Shown here piece after piece: positions 1 to 9,144 of a stretch of DNA of 41,265 nt. The stretch is from Actinomycetota bacterium (GTDB taxonomy: Bacteria; Actinomycetota; Aquicultoria; SKW223). Position 1 is the first letter of the stretch; each line of letters begins with the position of its first letter. The stretch spans positions 1-41,265 of the forward strand of contig JAOADC010000051.1 in assembly GCA_026417515.1 (NCBI GenBank). Direction: 5' to 3'. Below the pieces are notes generated by a model that worked only from the letters and a program-made list of their open reading frames with translations, ran no database searches and was not told where the DNA came from. The position numbers and the translations under genes are program-made.

Positions 1-79
1 ACGATTTCAGGAGTCTTACTTAAATTTTTTCTGGAGAGGTCTGAATTAGGCATCGCTATCAATCTTAATATACCACTTT

Positions 80-126
80 AAAAAAATAAGGGGCCAGGAG
101 GAAAGACTTTTTAAATTCCTGACCCC
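80..126 (-). terminator. Intrinsic terminator of the moxR...nif3 operon
   Basis: Minus strand GGGGTCAGGA-loop-TCCTGGCCCC (10 bp, one G-U) followed by TTATTTTTTT. Confidence 0.85.
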
Positions 127-142
127 ATAAGGTAATTGTAAT

Positions 143-1096
143 TTAGACTCTGCTTACTCTGATAAGACCGGAGGTTGGTATTATATCAACTCCCCGTTTT
201 TCGTACTCGTCCAATATCAAGTTGAGCCCTATGGAATCTGAAGCGATATGGCCAGCAATTATTACATTTACATGGTTCTTCTCTGCTATTTCGCGAATCT
301 CATCAACCATATGCATACATACTATGGTTCCAACACCGGCTTGACCCAGTTTTTCGACCGCTTCCTTCGGACCTTCAGTGCCTCCTGTCATATCAACCAT
401 TACTTTTCCAGCACGACGATTTTCTGATCCAACGATAACTACTGGACCTGCACCCAACTTTTTGGAATGCTTGTATTCTGGGACAGTAAGAAGCAGATCA
501 ATTACATCCTTAACAGTATCTGGTTTCTCTTCATCTATTTTATTCTGGAGAAATGTTGTAACGCAGTTATCAGCTGCTGTATGTATACTCATAAAAGCAA
601 ATCCCAGGAGTTTAGCTGCGTCCAGAGTTCTTTCGTGGTTAATTGGAAGGAATCTTCTATATACCTCCTGTGCTCTCTTGCCTATTAAACTATCGCCCAC
701 ATTTATAGGTACCCCAAACTTGTGCCAGACATCAGCTTGAAGGTACATTACCTGATGTAGATTTACAAGCCCGCCACCTTCCGGATGGTGCGAAACAAGT
801 GCATCGATTTTCTTTCCGCTCTTTGTAAGAGATTCTGCTAAGAGGACTTCACCAACTTCAAGGTCGATACCTGTAAGTATCCTGTTAACTTCGAGGTCTC
901 TATCACCTAAAAGAATCCTTGTATCTGTATATGGATTCTCAAGGCTTTCAAGATCAAAATATTCCTTTTCTTCTTCGCTCATTTTTTCAAACTTCTCTTT
1001 GAGTTTCTTCAGTTGCTTCTCAATTTCTTCTTTGCCTCGAGGATCGTTCTCAATTCCTTTCCTCACTGCAATTTCAAGCATTTCTGAAAACTTCAA
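143..1096 (-). CDS. Nif3-like (DUF34/NIF3 superfamily) protein
   Basis: 317 aa ORF; motifs GxDLEVGEVLLAE, DALVSHHPEGG, GHIASDSIGLN are NIF3-like. Confidence 0.75.
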   Translation of the reverse strand: MKFSEMLEIAVRKGIENDPRGKEEIEKQLKKLKEKFEKMSEEEKEYFDLESLENPYTDTRILLGDRDLEVNRILTGIDLEVGEVLLAESLTKSGKKIDALVSHHPEGGGLVNLHQVMYLQADVWHKFGVPINVGDSLIGKRAQEVYRRFLPINHERTLDAAKLLGFAFMSIHTAADNCVTTFLQNKIDEEKPDTVKDVIDLLLTVPEYKHSKKLGAGPVVIVGSENRRAGKVMVDMTGGTEGPKEAVEKLGQAGVGTIVCMHMVDEIREIAEKNHVNVIIAGHIASDSIGLNLILDEYEKRGVDIIPTSGLIRVSRV

Positions 1097-1102
1097 CCCC
1101 TA

Positions 1103-1744
1103 TCACCTCTTCGATACAGATTTTGAATCAGCATCGTAAAATCTAAAGTTGTCGCCGTCAATTAATGGCACTCCGATTCTTCTACTTCTTACAATTCTAA
1201 CAGGAAAGTATGCATCTTGAATAAAAAAAATTCCATTTTGTATATTGGCTAATTTTGCGTTGTATCTTAAGTTGATATCAAAGGCCTGTGTGAGCCTAGC
1301 AGGTCCTGACAAAAGAAGATCCAAAGATTTTGTTTTTCTTCTTTGCATCATTAAATCTATTCCTGCTAAAGGTTCTGCTGCCCTTATAAGAACAGCGCCT
1401 GCTATACCTTTCTTTTCAGTCACAACATTAAGCATAAAATGCATTCCATAACAGAGATAAACATAGATGGTACCAGGTTCTTCAAACATCACTTTACTTC
1501 TTTTTGTAGGACCTCTATGTGCGTGACTGGCTGGATCACCAGGTCCAAAATAAGCTTCAGTTTCAACTATCCTTGCTGCAAGATATCCATCTCTTTCTTT
1601 TTTAACAAGAATCTTTCCCAATAGGTCTATAGCAACTTCTTCAGTGTGACGGGCAAAGAATGTTAGTTCAATAGGTTTTCCGAGAATACTATAATTCTCT
1701 ACAAGTTTAAAAGCATCTGAACTCAATACCCTATTTCTATCCAT
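1103..1744 (-). CDS. mpg: 3-methyladenine DNA glycosylase (AAG/Mpg family)
   Basis: ARIVETEAYFGPGDPASHAHRGPTKRSKVMFEEPGTIYVYLCYGMHFMLNVVTE is the AAG family signature. Confidence 0.93.
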   Translation of the reverse strand: MDRNRVLSSDAFKLVENYSILGKPIELTFFARHTEEVAIDLLGKILVKKERDGYLAARIVETEAYFGPGDPASHAHRGPTKRSKVMFEEPGTIYVYLCYGMHFMLNVVTEKKGIAGAVLIRAAEPLAGIDLMMQRRKTKSLDLLLSGPARLTQAFDINLRYNAKLANIQNGIFFIQDAYFPVRIVRSRRIGVPLIDGDNFRFYDADSKSVSKR

Positions 1745-2498
1745 TTACTATCTCTTCAATCCTATCCTTTAAATAGGTTGCATTTTCAACAGCATAAGCG
1801 GAAAAGTCATTATTGAAGAAAACAAAAACGTCTCCTGATTTTAAAAACTGAATTATTAATTTTATCCACTCATCGAGTTCTTCTTCAGAATATCTTGAAT
1901 CATATAGGGTTTCTGGACCATGAAACCTGAAATAAGAAAAGTCAGCAGTTCTTTTGAGATACAGAGGATAGCGTTTTGAATGTGAACAAACAAGCGCGAT
2001 ATTATGTTTTTTAAGGATCTTAATATTTTCATCATTGAAGGCATATTTGTTTCTAAATTCAACAGCATGTCTTATGTCTCCTTCGAGTTTTTTAATTTCA
2101 CTAAAGAAGGAGTCAAGGAATTCAGTCTCTGGTGCAAAAGATGGAGGAAACTGCCAGAGCACACATCCTGCCTTTTCTTTAAGCAACTTAATTCTTTCAA
2201 AGAATCCTTTAGCGTTATCCTCAAGGTTCTTTAATCGATCAAAATGAGTAATTACTCTTGGAGCTTTAAGCGAATATCGAAAGTTTTCAGGTGTAACTTC
2301 ATACCAATTCTTAAATGTATCTGTTCTGGGAATTCTATAAAAAGTGATGTTCAGTTCAACTGCATTGAAGTTTTTTGCGTAGTATTTTAAGAATTCAGAA
2401 GACGGTGTACCTTCAGGATAGAACCTTCCTTTCCAATGGTTGTAACTGAATCCGCTTGTTCCAATGTATGGATTACCCTTTATTATTTGTTTTTCCAT
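1737..2498 (-). CDS. DUF72 family protein (YecE-like)
   Basis: YIGTSGFSYNHWKGRFYPEG...FNAVELNITFYRIP; VFVFFNNDFSAYAVENA C-terminus typical of DUF72. Confidence 0.9.
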   Translation of the reverse strand: MEKQIIKGNPYIGTSGFSYNHWKGRFYPEGTPSSEFLKYYAKNFNAVELNITFYRIPRTDTFKNWYEVTPENFRYSLKAPRVITHFDRLKNLEDNAKGFFERIKLLKEKAGCVLWQFPPSFAPETEFLDSFFSEIKKLEGDIRHAVEFRNKYAFNDENIKILKKHNIALVCSHSKRYPLYLKRTADFSYFRFHGPETLYDSRYSEEELDEWIKLIIQFLKSGDVFVFFNNDFSAYAVENATYLKDRIEEIVNG

Positions 2499-4557
2499 TC
2501 TTAAATTTTATTTTAGATAATGCTTTTTCTGCTTCTTCCTCTAACAGATGCTTCTCGATTCTTAAACCATAGCGATACTGCTCATATCTCTGAAGGAACC
2601 CATTAAGATCAGGAGCATAAGGAGTTCTTCCAAACCATTCTCTAAGTGTCTCACCTTTTTCTCTTCTGTAACCTTGTTTCTCTAAAAAGGCAAAAACCTT
2701 ATAAATATTGCTTTTACTGCTTGTTTTTGAAATCCTTAGAAAAATAAAGATTAGGATAATCATCACAGCAGGAATCAATAAATATCGACTGAGTGTGTTC
2801 CATTTGATTGAGTAACTTCTATCTCTAACTCCTTGCGATCCTTCGAAAATCCTTTCGATAATTCCTAAGAGCATTTCCGACCAGGAATTCCTATTCTTGC
2901 CTGGATCTTCAAAACCAGGCGTCGGGTCAACTGATATCCAGCCCATTCCATTAATGTAAACCTCTGCCCATGCATGACCATGCTTTTCCTTTATCTCGTA
3001 ATAACCTGTGAACGGATTGAAATCACCTTCTGTGTATCCTGTTACTAGCCTTGAAGGAATTCCAATTGCCCTACAGAGAACCACGAAGGCAGAAGCAAAA
3101 TGCTCACAATAGCCTCTTTTTGCTTCAAAAAGAAAGAAATCAACAGAATCACGGTTTTCAGGAAAATGTGGAATTGAAAGATCGTATTTATATTTCTCCT
3201 GTAGATATTTCTCAATCAAAAGCATTTTTTCATAGTCGTCATTTGCGCCTCTGGTGATCCTCCTGGCAAGGATAATTACTCTTTCTGGCAACTTCTTTGG
3301 AAGGCTTAAATAAATATTTTTAACAGCACCTTTTCTTTTTAGAACCACAGGCGCTTCCTTTTTAAGTTTTTCGTAGATCTTTTGGTAGTCTGTTTTTACA
3401 ATGGATTCAACGGTATAGACAGTTTCTTCAGGAATGATAAATGGGGCTTTCATACAAAATGCCTCAGAAATCCAGTATTGGCTAAACGGTAGATACACTG
3501 TACTTGGTGCGTAAGGTGATAGCAAGAAATTTGAAAATTCTTTTTTTACTGTAAATATACTTATAACCCTGACTTCGCTATCAGAAAAAAAGTAGGGCTC
3601 TTTTTTAAGAACCGGTGTCCCATATTCCTCGGCAAAATCCCTGAAGTTCTTCAAGCCTTCAGTTTTCCAACCCTTACCATCATAAACAGTGTAAACTTCA
3701 GCACGGTATAAGATTGGCAAAGTTGTCTTTACCAAAAATACAATCTCGTCGCTTAAAGTACCTCTAACATTTAAATTTAGATAATCACTGACTCCAAAGT
3801 AAGAACCATTGACCACCTTTGCTTGGCCTTTTTTTGCGTAATAAGCATTGATGAGACCACCTCTGAAGTTTGCAAAAGGTCTAATTGATTCACTCATCTT
3901 TCTTGGAATTGCTGTCAGGAATGCTCCCTTAGGCTTTGGAACTGCGAGAAAGAAAATAATTGAAACAAAAAGGACAAATACAAATCTATAAATAAACGGT
4001 AAGGCATTCTTAAGAGAAATCTTTGGTTCAATTCCGTGCATTGAATAACCATCAAAGTGGTTCCATAAACCTGTTAAAAAAACAACACTGAGCACGTAAA
4101 AACTAAATAGATTGTTTAAAGAATAAGTTGAAGCAACTGAAACAAGTACCAGTGAAATTATTACCTGGAAGAAGAGATCCTTTCTTTCAGGAAGGTCAAA
4201 AGTATGCAGAACACCCAGACCAACCAACAGATGAATCAAGGGCAAACGGGAATCAGTTCCAGATAATCTGAGATCAAAAAAGTAGAAAAGCATAAGAAGC
4301 AGAAGCATCAAACTTAAAAAACCTTTAAGCGCATAATTAGGCTTGTTTCTTGTCCTGTAAGCAAAATACGAACCAAAAACAGAAACGGAAATTAAAAGAA
4401 GAACCAAAGACCAGTTCATCAATTCAACCTGAATAAGAGAAACAAGAGAAACTGCAAAGGCAAGCGCAGAAAGAATTCTTGTAATCTTTGAGTTTTCTAT
4501 GTTCTTTGGTGTATTTATCTTTACAAATTTTTCTGCGACTTTTCTTAGAAAAGCCAT
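2473..4557 (-). CDS. Transglutaminase-like membrane protein (TgpA/DUF3488 type)
   Basis: N-terminal multi-TM, then RGYCEHFASAFVVLCRAIGIPSRLVTGYTEG and HAWAEVYINGMGWISVDPTPG (transglutaminase core Cys/His/Asp). Confidence 0.92.
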   Translation of the reverse strand: MAFLRKVAEKFVKINTPKNIENSKITRILSALAFAVSLVSLIQVELMNWSLVLLLISVSVFGSYFAYRTRNKPNYALKGFLSLMLLLLMLFYFFDLRLSGTDSRLPLIHLLVGLGVLHTFDLPERKDLFFQVIISLVLVSVASTYSLNNLFSFYVLSVVFLTGLWNHFDGYSMHGIEPKISLKNALPFIYRFVFVLFVSIIFFLAVPKPKGAFLTAIPRKMSESIRPFANFRGGLINAYYAKKGQAKVVNGSYFGVSDYLNLNVRGTLSDEIVFLVKTTLPILYRAEVYTVYDGKGWKTEGLKNFRDFAEEYGTPVLKKEPYFFSDSEVRVISIFTVKKEFSNFLLSPYAPSTVYLPFSQYWISEAFCMKAPFIIPEETVYTVESIVKTDYQKIYEKLKKEAPVVLKRKGAVKNIYLSLPKKLPERVIILARRITRGANDDYEKMLLIEKYLQEKYKYDLSIPHFPENRDSVDFFLFEAKRGYCEHFASAFVVLCRAIGIPSRLVTGYTEGDFNPFTGYYEIKEKHGHAWAEVYINGMGWISVDPTPGFEDPGKNRNSWSEMLLGIIERIFEGSQGVRDRSYSIKWNTLSRYLLIPAVMIILIFIFLRISKTSSKSNIYKVFAFLEKQGYRREKGETLREWFGRTPYAPDLNGFLQRYEQYRYGLRIEKHLLEEEAEKALSKIKFKNGKTNNKG

Positions 4558-5588
4558 CTTCTTTTTCCCTCAATAGACAAAACTCTAATAACTCTTGAAA
4601 AACAATTTGGCGCCTGTTTTTCCCCTACAAGAATGAGGACCGTATCAGAAAAAGAACATAGATAGGTGAAATCTTCTGGATCTGATGTAATAATTACAAA
4701 TAACCTCGAATTATAGTTTTCATTGAATGATAATCCCTCAAAGTTTTCTTCTGGTTTTAAACCTGCGAGGATGTCATTAAATTCTACTGCGTTCCCGGAA
4801 AAGACACTTGGATTTCCATCCACGAAACAAGCCATATTAACAACAAAGCCAATATCTATAAGCGATTCAATTACAGTCCTTGAAACTGAAAGAAGATCTT
4901 CGAAATAATCCAGTTCTTCTTTTCTCCTGTTATCAACTATAACAACCGCTCTCTTTTCAAATGTTTCTACTTCATCTCTCACCAAGATCTTTTTATAAAG
5001 AGCTGTTTTTTTCCAATGGACTTTTTTTAAGGCATCTCCCTGTTGATACTCTCTTATTCCTGAATATTCTTCGCCGCTCTTTTTCTGTACACCTGCTTCA
5101 ATCATTCCACCTGCTATGAACTCTCTTGCTAACAGTATTTGCTCTCGATCAATCTCTGGCCAGACAATCATTCTTTGCTTTTGAGGAATCTTTTTGTTCG
5201 CAACAAAAAAGCCAGCTGGTAAGTAAGTTTTTACGTTAAAACCTGAAAAATCGTAGATACCACGATTTAGAGTTGCTTGAAATTGCAGCAATCCTTCTTC
5301 TCCAAAAGCTTGATATCTATCTCCCCATTCTTCATCTATAAGAAAGGCAGGTGGCATATTCTTAAAAGAATAAACCACATTAAAAGGTATTTTTGATTCC
5401 GATCTAACGGGAAGGACCCTTTCAATGGTTGCGTGTCTTAAGATCCTTCTTGAATGGAAGAAAGAGAAAAGAATCTCGAATATTAAATAAAAAGAAATAA
5501 GGTAAATCCAACCTGATTGTAGGTTGGCTGCAATCAAAAAAAGAACTAAAGATAAGGCAATAAAGACGTATGTTTTCTTGGTGGGCAT
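4545..5588 (-). CDS. DUF58 domain protein
   Basis: GEEYSGIREYQQGDALKKVHWKKTALYKKILVRDE is the DUF58 signature; sits between MoxR and TgpA-like genes. Confidence 0.92.
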   Translation of the reverse strand: MPTKKTYVFIALSLVLFLIAANLQSGWIYLISFYLIFEILFSFFHSRRILRHATIERVLPVRSESKIPFNVVYSFKNMPPAFLIDEEWGDRYQAFGEEGLLQFQATLNRGIYDFSGFNVKTYLPAGFFVANKKIPQKQRMIVWPEIDREQILLAREFIAGGMIEAGVQKKSGEEYSGIREYQQGDALKKVHWKKTALYKKILVRDEVETFEKRAVVIVDNRRKEELDYFEDLLSVSRTVIESLIDIGFVVNMACFVDGNPSVFSGNAVEFNDILAGLKPEENFEGLSFNENYNSRLFVIITSDPEDFTYLCSFSDTVLILVGEKQAPNCFSRVIRVLSIEGKRRWLF

Positions 5589-5589
5589 A

Positions 5590-6540
5590 TTAATCCACCG
5601 GCGGTTCTATTTTTTCCAACAGAAAGCGAATGAATTTTTCCTTTTCTGAAAGAAGACTTGGAACTCCTCTGATTACAAGCCTATGTCGAATTACAAAAGG
5701 AATAACAGCCTTCACATCGTCAGGTATTACAAATTCCCTTCCCTCCAGGAATGCGTGGGCTTTACAAATACTTGTTGCAACAATTGACGCCCTCGTCGAT
5801 GCACCCAAGACAATTGAGTCTTCTTTTCTTGTTGCGCTAACAATCCTCACGATATACTCGATTATCTCATCGGAAACAAAAACTTTCTTGATTTGATTTT
5901 TAATTTCAAGAATATCTTCAACATCAAGGATAGGTTGAACCAGCTCGTAAGGTTTTCCTTGGAAACTCGCCTTAACTATCTCTGCTTCTTCGTTGCCAGC
6001 TGGATATCCCAGACTTAAAGAAATACCGAATCTATCAAGCTGACTTTCAGGTAGAGGATAGGTTCCATGGTGTTCGTGAGGATTTTGAGTCGCAATAACA
6101 AAGAAGGGTTCAGGAAGTTTGAATGTTTTTCCTTCGACAGTTACCTGTCTTTCTTCCATTGCTTCAAGAAGCGCAGATTGGGTTCTCGGCGTGGTTCGAT
6201 TCAATTCATCTGCAAGAAGCACATTAGTAAAAATGGGCCCCGGAACAAATTCGAATTCCTCCTTGGACATTCTGTAAACAAACGAACCTGTAATATCTAA
6301 CGGAAGAACATCTGGTGTGAGCTGGATTCGAGAAAATTTTAATGAAAGAACTCCAGCTAAAGACCTTGCAAGAGAAGTCTTTCCTAAGCCTGGTGGATCT
6401 TCGATGAGCACATGATTGTCTGATAAAAGAGAGCAAAGAATCAGTTTTATTTGAGTTGATTTTCCGATGATGACTGAGTTAAGTGATTCTATTGCTTTTT
6501 CAAGTTTTTCTCTGGACATCTCTAAATTCATTATATTCAT
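5590..6540 (-). CDS. MoxR family AAA+ ATPase
   Basis: HVLIEDPPGLGKTSLARSLA Walker A; LLADELNRTTPRTQSALLEAMEERQVTVEG; VIATQNPHEHHGTYPLPESQLDRF. Confidence 0.96.
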   Translation of the reverse strand: MNIMNLEMSREKLEKAIESLNSVIIGKSTQIKLILCSLLSDNHVLIEDPPGLGKTSLARSLAGVLSLKFSRIQLTPDVLPLDITGSFVYRMSKEEFEFVPGPIFTNVLLADELNRTTPRTQSALLEAMEERQVTVEGKTFKLPEPFFVIATQNPHEHHGTYPLPESQLDRFGISLSLGYPAGNEEAEIVKASFQGKPYELVQPILDVEDILEIKNQIKKVFVSDEIIEYIVRIVSATRKEDSIVLGASTRASIVATSICKAHAFLEGREFVIPDDVKAVIPFVIRHRLVIRGVPSLLSEKEKFIRFLLEKIEPPVD

Positions 6541-6570
6541 TATCGGTAATAGTTACCCTTGCTTGAGTTT

Positions 6571-6656
6571 AAAAAAGAAAACCCGACTGGGGAGGGGCGA
6601 CCCAGCCGGGCAGAGGGGGTAGAGGACTTTGACAGGGGGTGGTCTGTCAAAAGTCT
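6571..6656 (-). ncRNA. Candidate small RNA or attenuator leader upstream of moxR
   Basis: Sigma70-like promoter, then hairpin GACUUUUGACAG/CUGUCAAAGUC with loop ACCACCCC, then terminator hairpin CCCGGCUGGG/CCCAGUCGGG plus TTTTCTTTTTT, all before the moxR start. Confidence 0.6.
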
Positions 6657-6662
6657 ATTATT

Positions 6663-6690
6663 ATTATAGGAAATATGTTTAATTGGTCAA
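6663..6690 (-). promoter_or_regulatory. Promoter for minus-strand leader/sRNA and moxR operon
   Basis: TTGACC (6690-6685), 16-nt spacer, TATAAT (6668-6663) on minus strand. Confidence 0.65.
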
Positions 6691-6730
6691 ATATTTATTA
6701 AATATTTTTTCGCTAATTTTTAATTAGTTA

Positions 6731-6760
6731 TTGACATCACTAATTTTACATACCTAAAAT
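6731..6760 (+). promoter_or_regulatory. Promoter of multiheme cytochrome gene
   Basis: TTGACA (6731-6736), 18-nt spacer, TAAAAT (6755-6760). Confidence 0.65.
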
Positions 6761-6762
6761 AT

Positions 6763-6788
6763 GGCTTAGTTACAATATTCACTAAGCC
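6763..6788 (+). promoter_or_regulatory. 5'UTR hairpin of cytochrome mRNA
   Basis: Perfect GGCTTAGT / ACTAAGCC 8-bp stem just before SD GGAAAGGGGG. Confidence 0.6.
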
Positions 6789-6799
6789 CAGGAAAGGGG

Positions 6800-9091
6800 G
6801 TGGTATCGATAATGGGCAAGATAATTCAATCCTATTCAAGAACATCTTTGGGGGTGAAATCTTTGAGTAAAAGAAGCTTCTTATTTCTAGTGGCTGTTTT
6901 TGTTCTGATTGCTGCTTCAACTGCCCTTGCGGCTGATATTAAACCTAAGGTTTACAACAAGCAATCTCAGCACAGTGATTTCAGCTACTACTCAAATGGT
7001 CAAGATAGGGGCTACGATTTCAGCGGATTTACAACTTCTACCCACATCTACGGAACCTGGAACAATCCATACAAAGCTGGCATAGATGCCTATAACTACA
7101 ACGATGCTCAAGGGTACACACAACTTGGTCAGGGCGGAGTTCTTTTTGTCTGGGGTGAAAGTATCCTTCCAATGCTACAACAGATGGGTTACTCAAGCGA
7201 ACAGGCAAAGATGTACTTCCCCCTCTCTCTCCAAGCTGGCACAAAGTTTAGTTACACTGATCCGAACAAAGCAACAATGCAAAACGTCGGACAGGGTCCG
7301 CACGGCGGCTACACGACAACCACTCACAAATGTCGAGAGTGCCATGCCGTGCACCGTGCATCTGGTAAGTTCAAGCTTCTGCGTGCCGACTCGAGAGTCG
7401 AAGCTTGCGATTGGTGCCACGGACAAGGTGCTGGCTCTGGCTACAACATCCAGATGGACAATGATGATAGCCTGACACAGGAGTACAATGTTGGACACAC
7501 ACTTGGCTTTGGCAACAAAGATGGAGATTATAAGGCTCCAGACGACACCTATCCAGCATACACACCTAAGTACTACATGGGTGGCTTTTCTTGTATTGAT
7601 TGCCACAGCCCTCACGGCAATCCACAGAGACTCCTTGGATTTATGGATCAAGGAAGAATGTTCAATCCACAGGCTAATCTTCCATTCTCACGTGGAGATA
7701 ACGGAAACTCTGTCTTCTACAAGTTAGGCGTCCAGGTATCTGGTTTTATTTCCAACCCTGGCGAAAACGATGAAAACACTGAAATGATGCGTGTGCCCTG
7801 GCCTCTTAACGTAAGAAGACCTGCCTACGAAGTAACAATGACTATAGATCTTGGTATGGGACCAATGCAGGTTGCAGTATTCAATGTCTGGCAGGCTGCA
7901 GCTGATGGAGTTTCCTGGTTGGCAAGAAGACCAATTGTTCCTGGTGGGCGCTATCTGTTGATTGAAAACCCAGATGTGGAAATTGTGAATGGACAGGAAA
8001 TTCCAGATTATTCTCTTGCAAAGGTAAACTTCCCCGGCGATGGAAATCAGTATCCAGTCAATAAGTCAGCAACCAGTTGGGACTTCCCATATGGTACAGT
8101 ATCAGAAGATGACCTTTTAGGTGATAATGTTGGAAACTTTGTAAATCCATTATGCGCTGCAGTAACAATTAGCCAGTTCTGTCAGGACTGCCACGATGGT
8201 AACGCTGGTCTTCATACGCAGCCTACCCCTCTTTTCAGCGAAGATAGAGCCGCTCGTGGAGAGAAGGGAGCAAGCGCGTACGACATAGGCTACGGACACG
8301 ATACAAATCCAAGACACTGTGGTCGTCAGATGAAGTTTAATCCAGAAGATGCTAATGCTGAATCTGGAACTGGCAACTTTGGACCACATTGTAGAAACTG
8401 CCACAGAGGCGCTTCCTCTTGCGATCGCTGCCACGAAAATGGATTGATTGGAACAACAGATACTGCACTTGCAGCCTACAATGTTGAAGAAAACTATCCT
8501 GAGTTTGTTTCAAGCACCTTTGGATCCAATGCTTCTACCTTCCCAGCAAGCTGGCCACTCTATGGAGGACTCTCAAACATTGGATTCCCTGCTGGATTCC
8601 CAATCTCCTGGCTTGAGGCTTTTGGATTCGATGGTGCACACTACAACAAGACAACTCATATACGTACTGCAAACGAACGCTGGTATCATGAAAGAACAGT
8701 TGCCTGGGCATCTGATTGGCGCACAAACGCAACCCAATTAAGCCCTATGTGTTCTGACGATGGTTTCAGTTTCCCACATAGAACAATGGGTTATATGATG
8801 CTCAAGGACGAGTTATTCGGTCTTGATTTTGATGGAACTCCAGTTGGCGTTGGACAGATAAGAGATGGAATTCCTTCAACAATTTTAAGCGATGGAAGCA
8901 CCACTCAAGTTGCTACAAGCACCTTACCTTCTCAACTATATCAGAAACCTGCACAGGATCTCGATTCTGTATGTCTCGATTGCCACAATCCTACCATCTG
9001 GAATGCTACTTCCTATGACAACCACTTTGACAGCTGGTCAAGATCTGATGATAACTATAACGACGAACTTCTCTTGAGGGGACTTCCATAA
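6800..9091 (+). CDS. Secreted multiheme c-type cytochrome (seven CxxCH motifs)
   Basis: Signal peptide (SKRSFLFLVAVFVLIAASTALA); CRECH, CDWCH, CIDCH, CQDCH, CRNCH, CDRCH, CLDCH. Likely true start is ATG 6812 or TTG 6863 (SD GGGGGTGA at 6850). Confidence 0.9.
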   Translation: MVSIMGKIIQSYSRTSLGVKSLSKRSFLFLVAVFVLIAASTALAADIKPKVYNKQSQHSDFSYYSNGQDRGYDFSGFTTSTHIYGTWNNPYKAGIDAYNYNDAQGYTQLGQGGVLFVWGESILPMLQQMGYSSEQAKMYFPLSLQAGTKFSYTDPNKATMQNVGQGPHGGYTTTTHKCRECHAVHRASGKFKLLRADSRVEACDWCHGQGAGSGYNIQMDNDDSLTQEYNVGHTLGFGNKDGDYKAPDDTYPAYTPKYYMGGFSCIDCHSPHGNPQRLLGFMDQGRMFNPQANLPFSRGDNGNSVFYKLGVQVSGFISNPGENDENTEMMRVPWPLNVRRPAYEVTMTIDLGMGPMQVAVFNVWQAAADGVSWLARRPIVPGGRYLLIENPDVEIVNGQEIPDYSLAKVNFPGDGNQYPVNKSATSWDFPYGTVSEDDLLGDNVGNFVNPLCAAVTISQFCQDCHDGNAGLHTQPTPLFSEDRAARGEKGASAYDIGYGHDTNPRHCGRQMKFNPEDANAESGTGNFGPHCRNCHRGASSCDRCHENGLIGTTDTALAAYNVEENYPEFVSSTFGSNASTFPASWPLYGGLSNIGFPAGFPISWLEAFGFDGAHYNKTTHIRTANERWYHERTVAWASDWRTNATQLSPMCSDDGFSFPHRTMGYMMLKDELFGLDFDGTPVGVGQIRDGIPSTILSDGSTTQVATSTLPSQLYQKPAQDLDSVCLDCHNPTIWNATSYDNHFDSWSRSDDNYNDELLLRGLP

Positions 9092-9103
9092 GTCTGGAAA
9101 TAA

Positions 9104-9140
9104 AAAAGCCCAGCCTTCTATGGCTGGGCTTTTTTATTTT
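9104..9140. terminator. Bidirectional terminator between cytochrome and NYN genes
   Basis: AAAAAAGCCCAGCCttctatGGCTGGGCTTTTTT. Confidence 0.93.
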
Positions 9141-9144
9141 TTAA

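Noticed and set aside
378-740. Plus-strand ORFs opposite nif3, mpg, polX, arg genes, pheT and RM genes
   Set aside because: Antisense shadows of well-supported CDSs with no RBS or family similarity
2473-6540. MoxR-DUF58-transglutaminase cluster as a new defence or signalling system
   Set aside because: This gene order is a common, widely conserved bacterial cluster; only its leader RNA looks noteworthy
7038-9077. Several ORFs on both strands overlapping the cytochrome gene (e.g. 7193..7651 minus, 7086..7475 plus)
   Set aside because: Shadow ORFs inside a convincingly coding frame; no recognisable domains, low-complexity or odd Cys/His composition from the reverse frame
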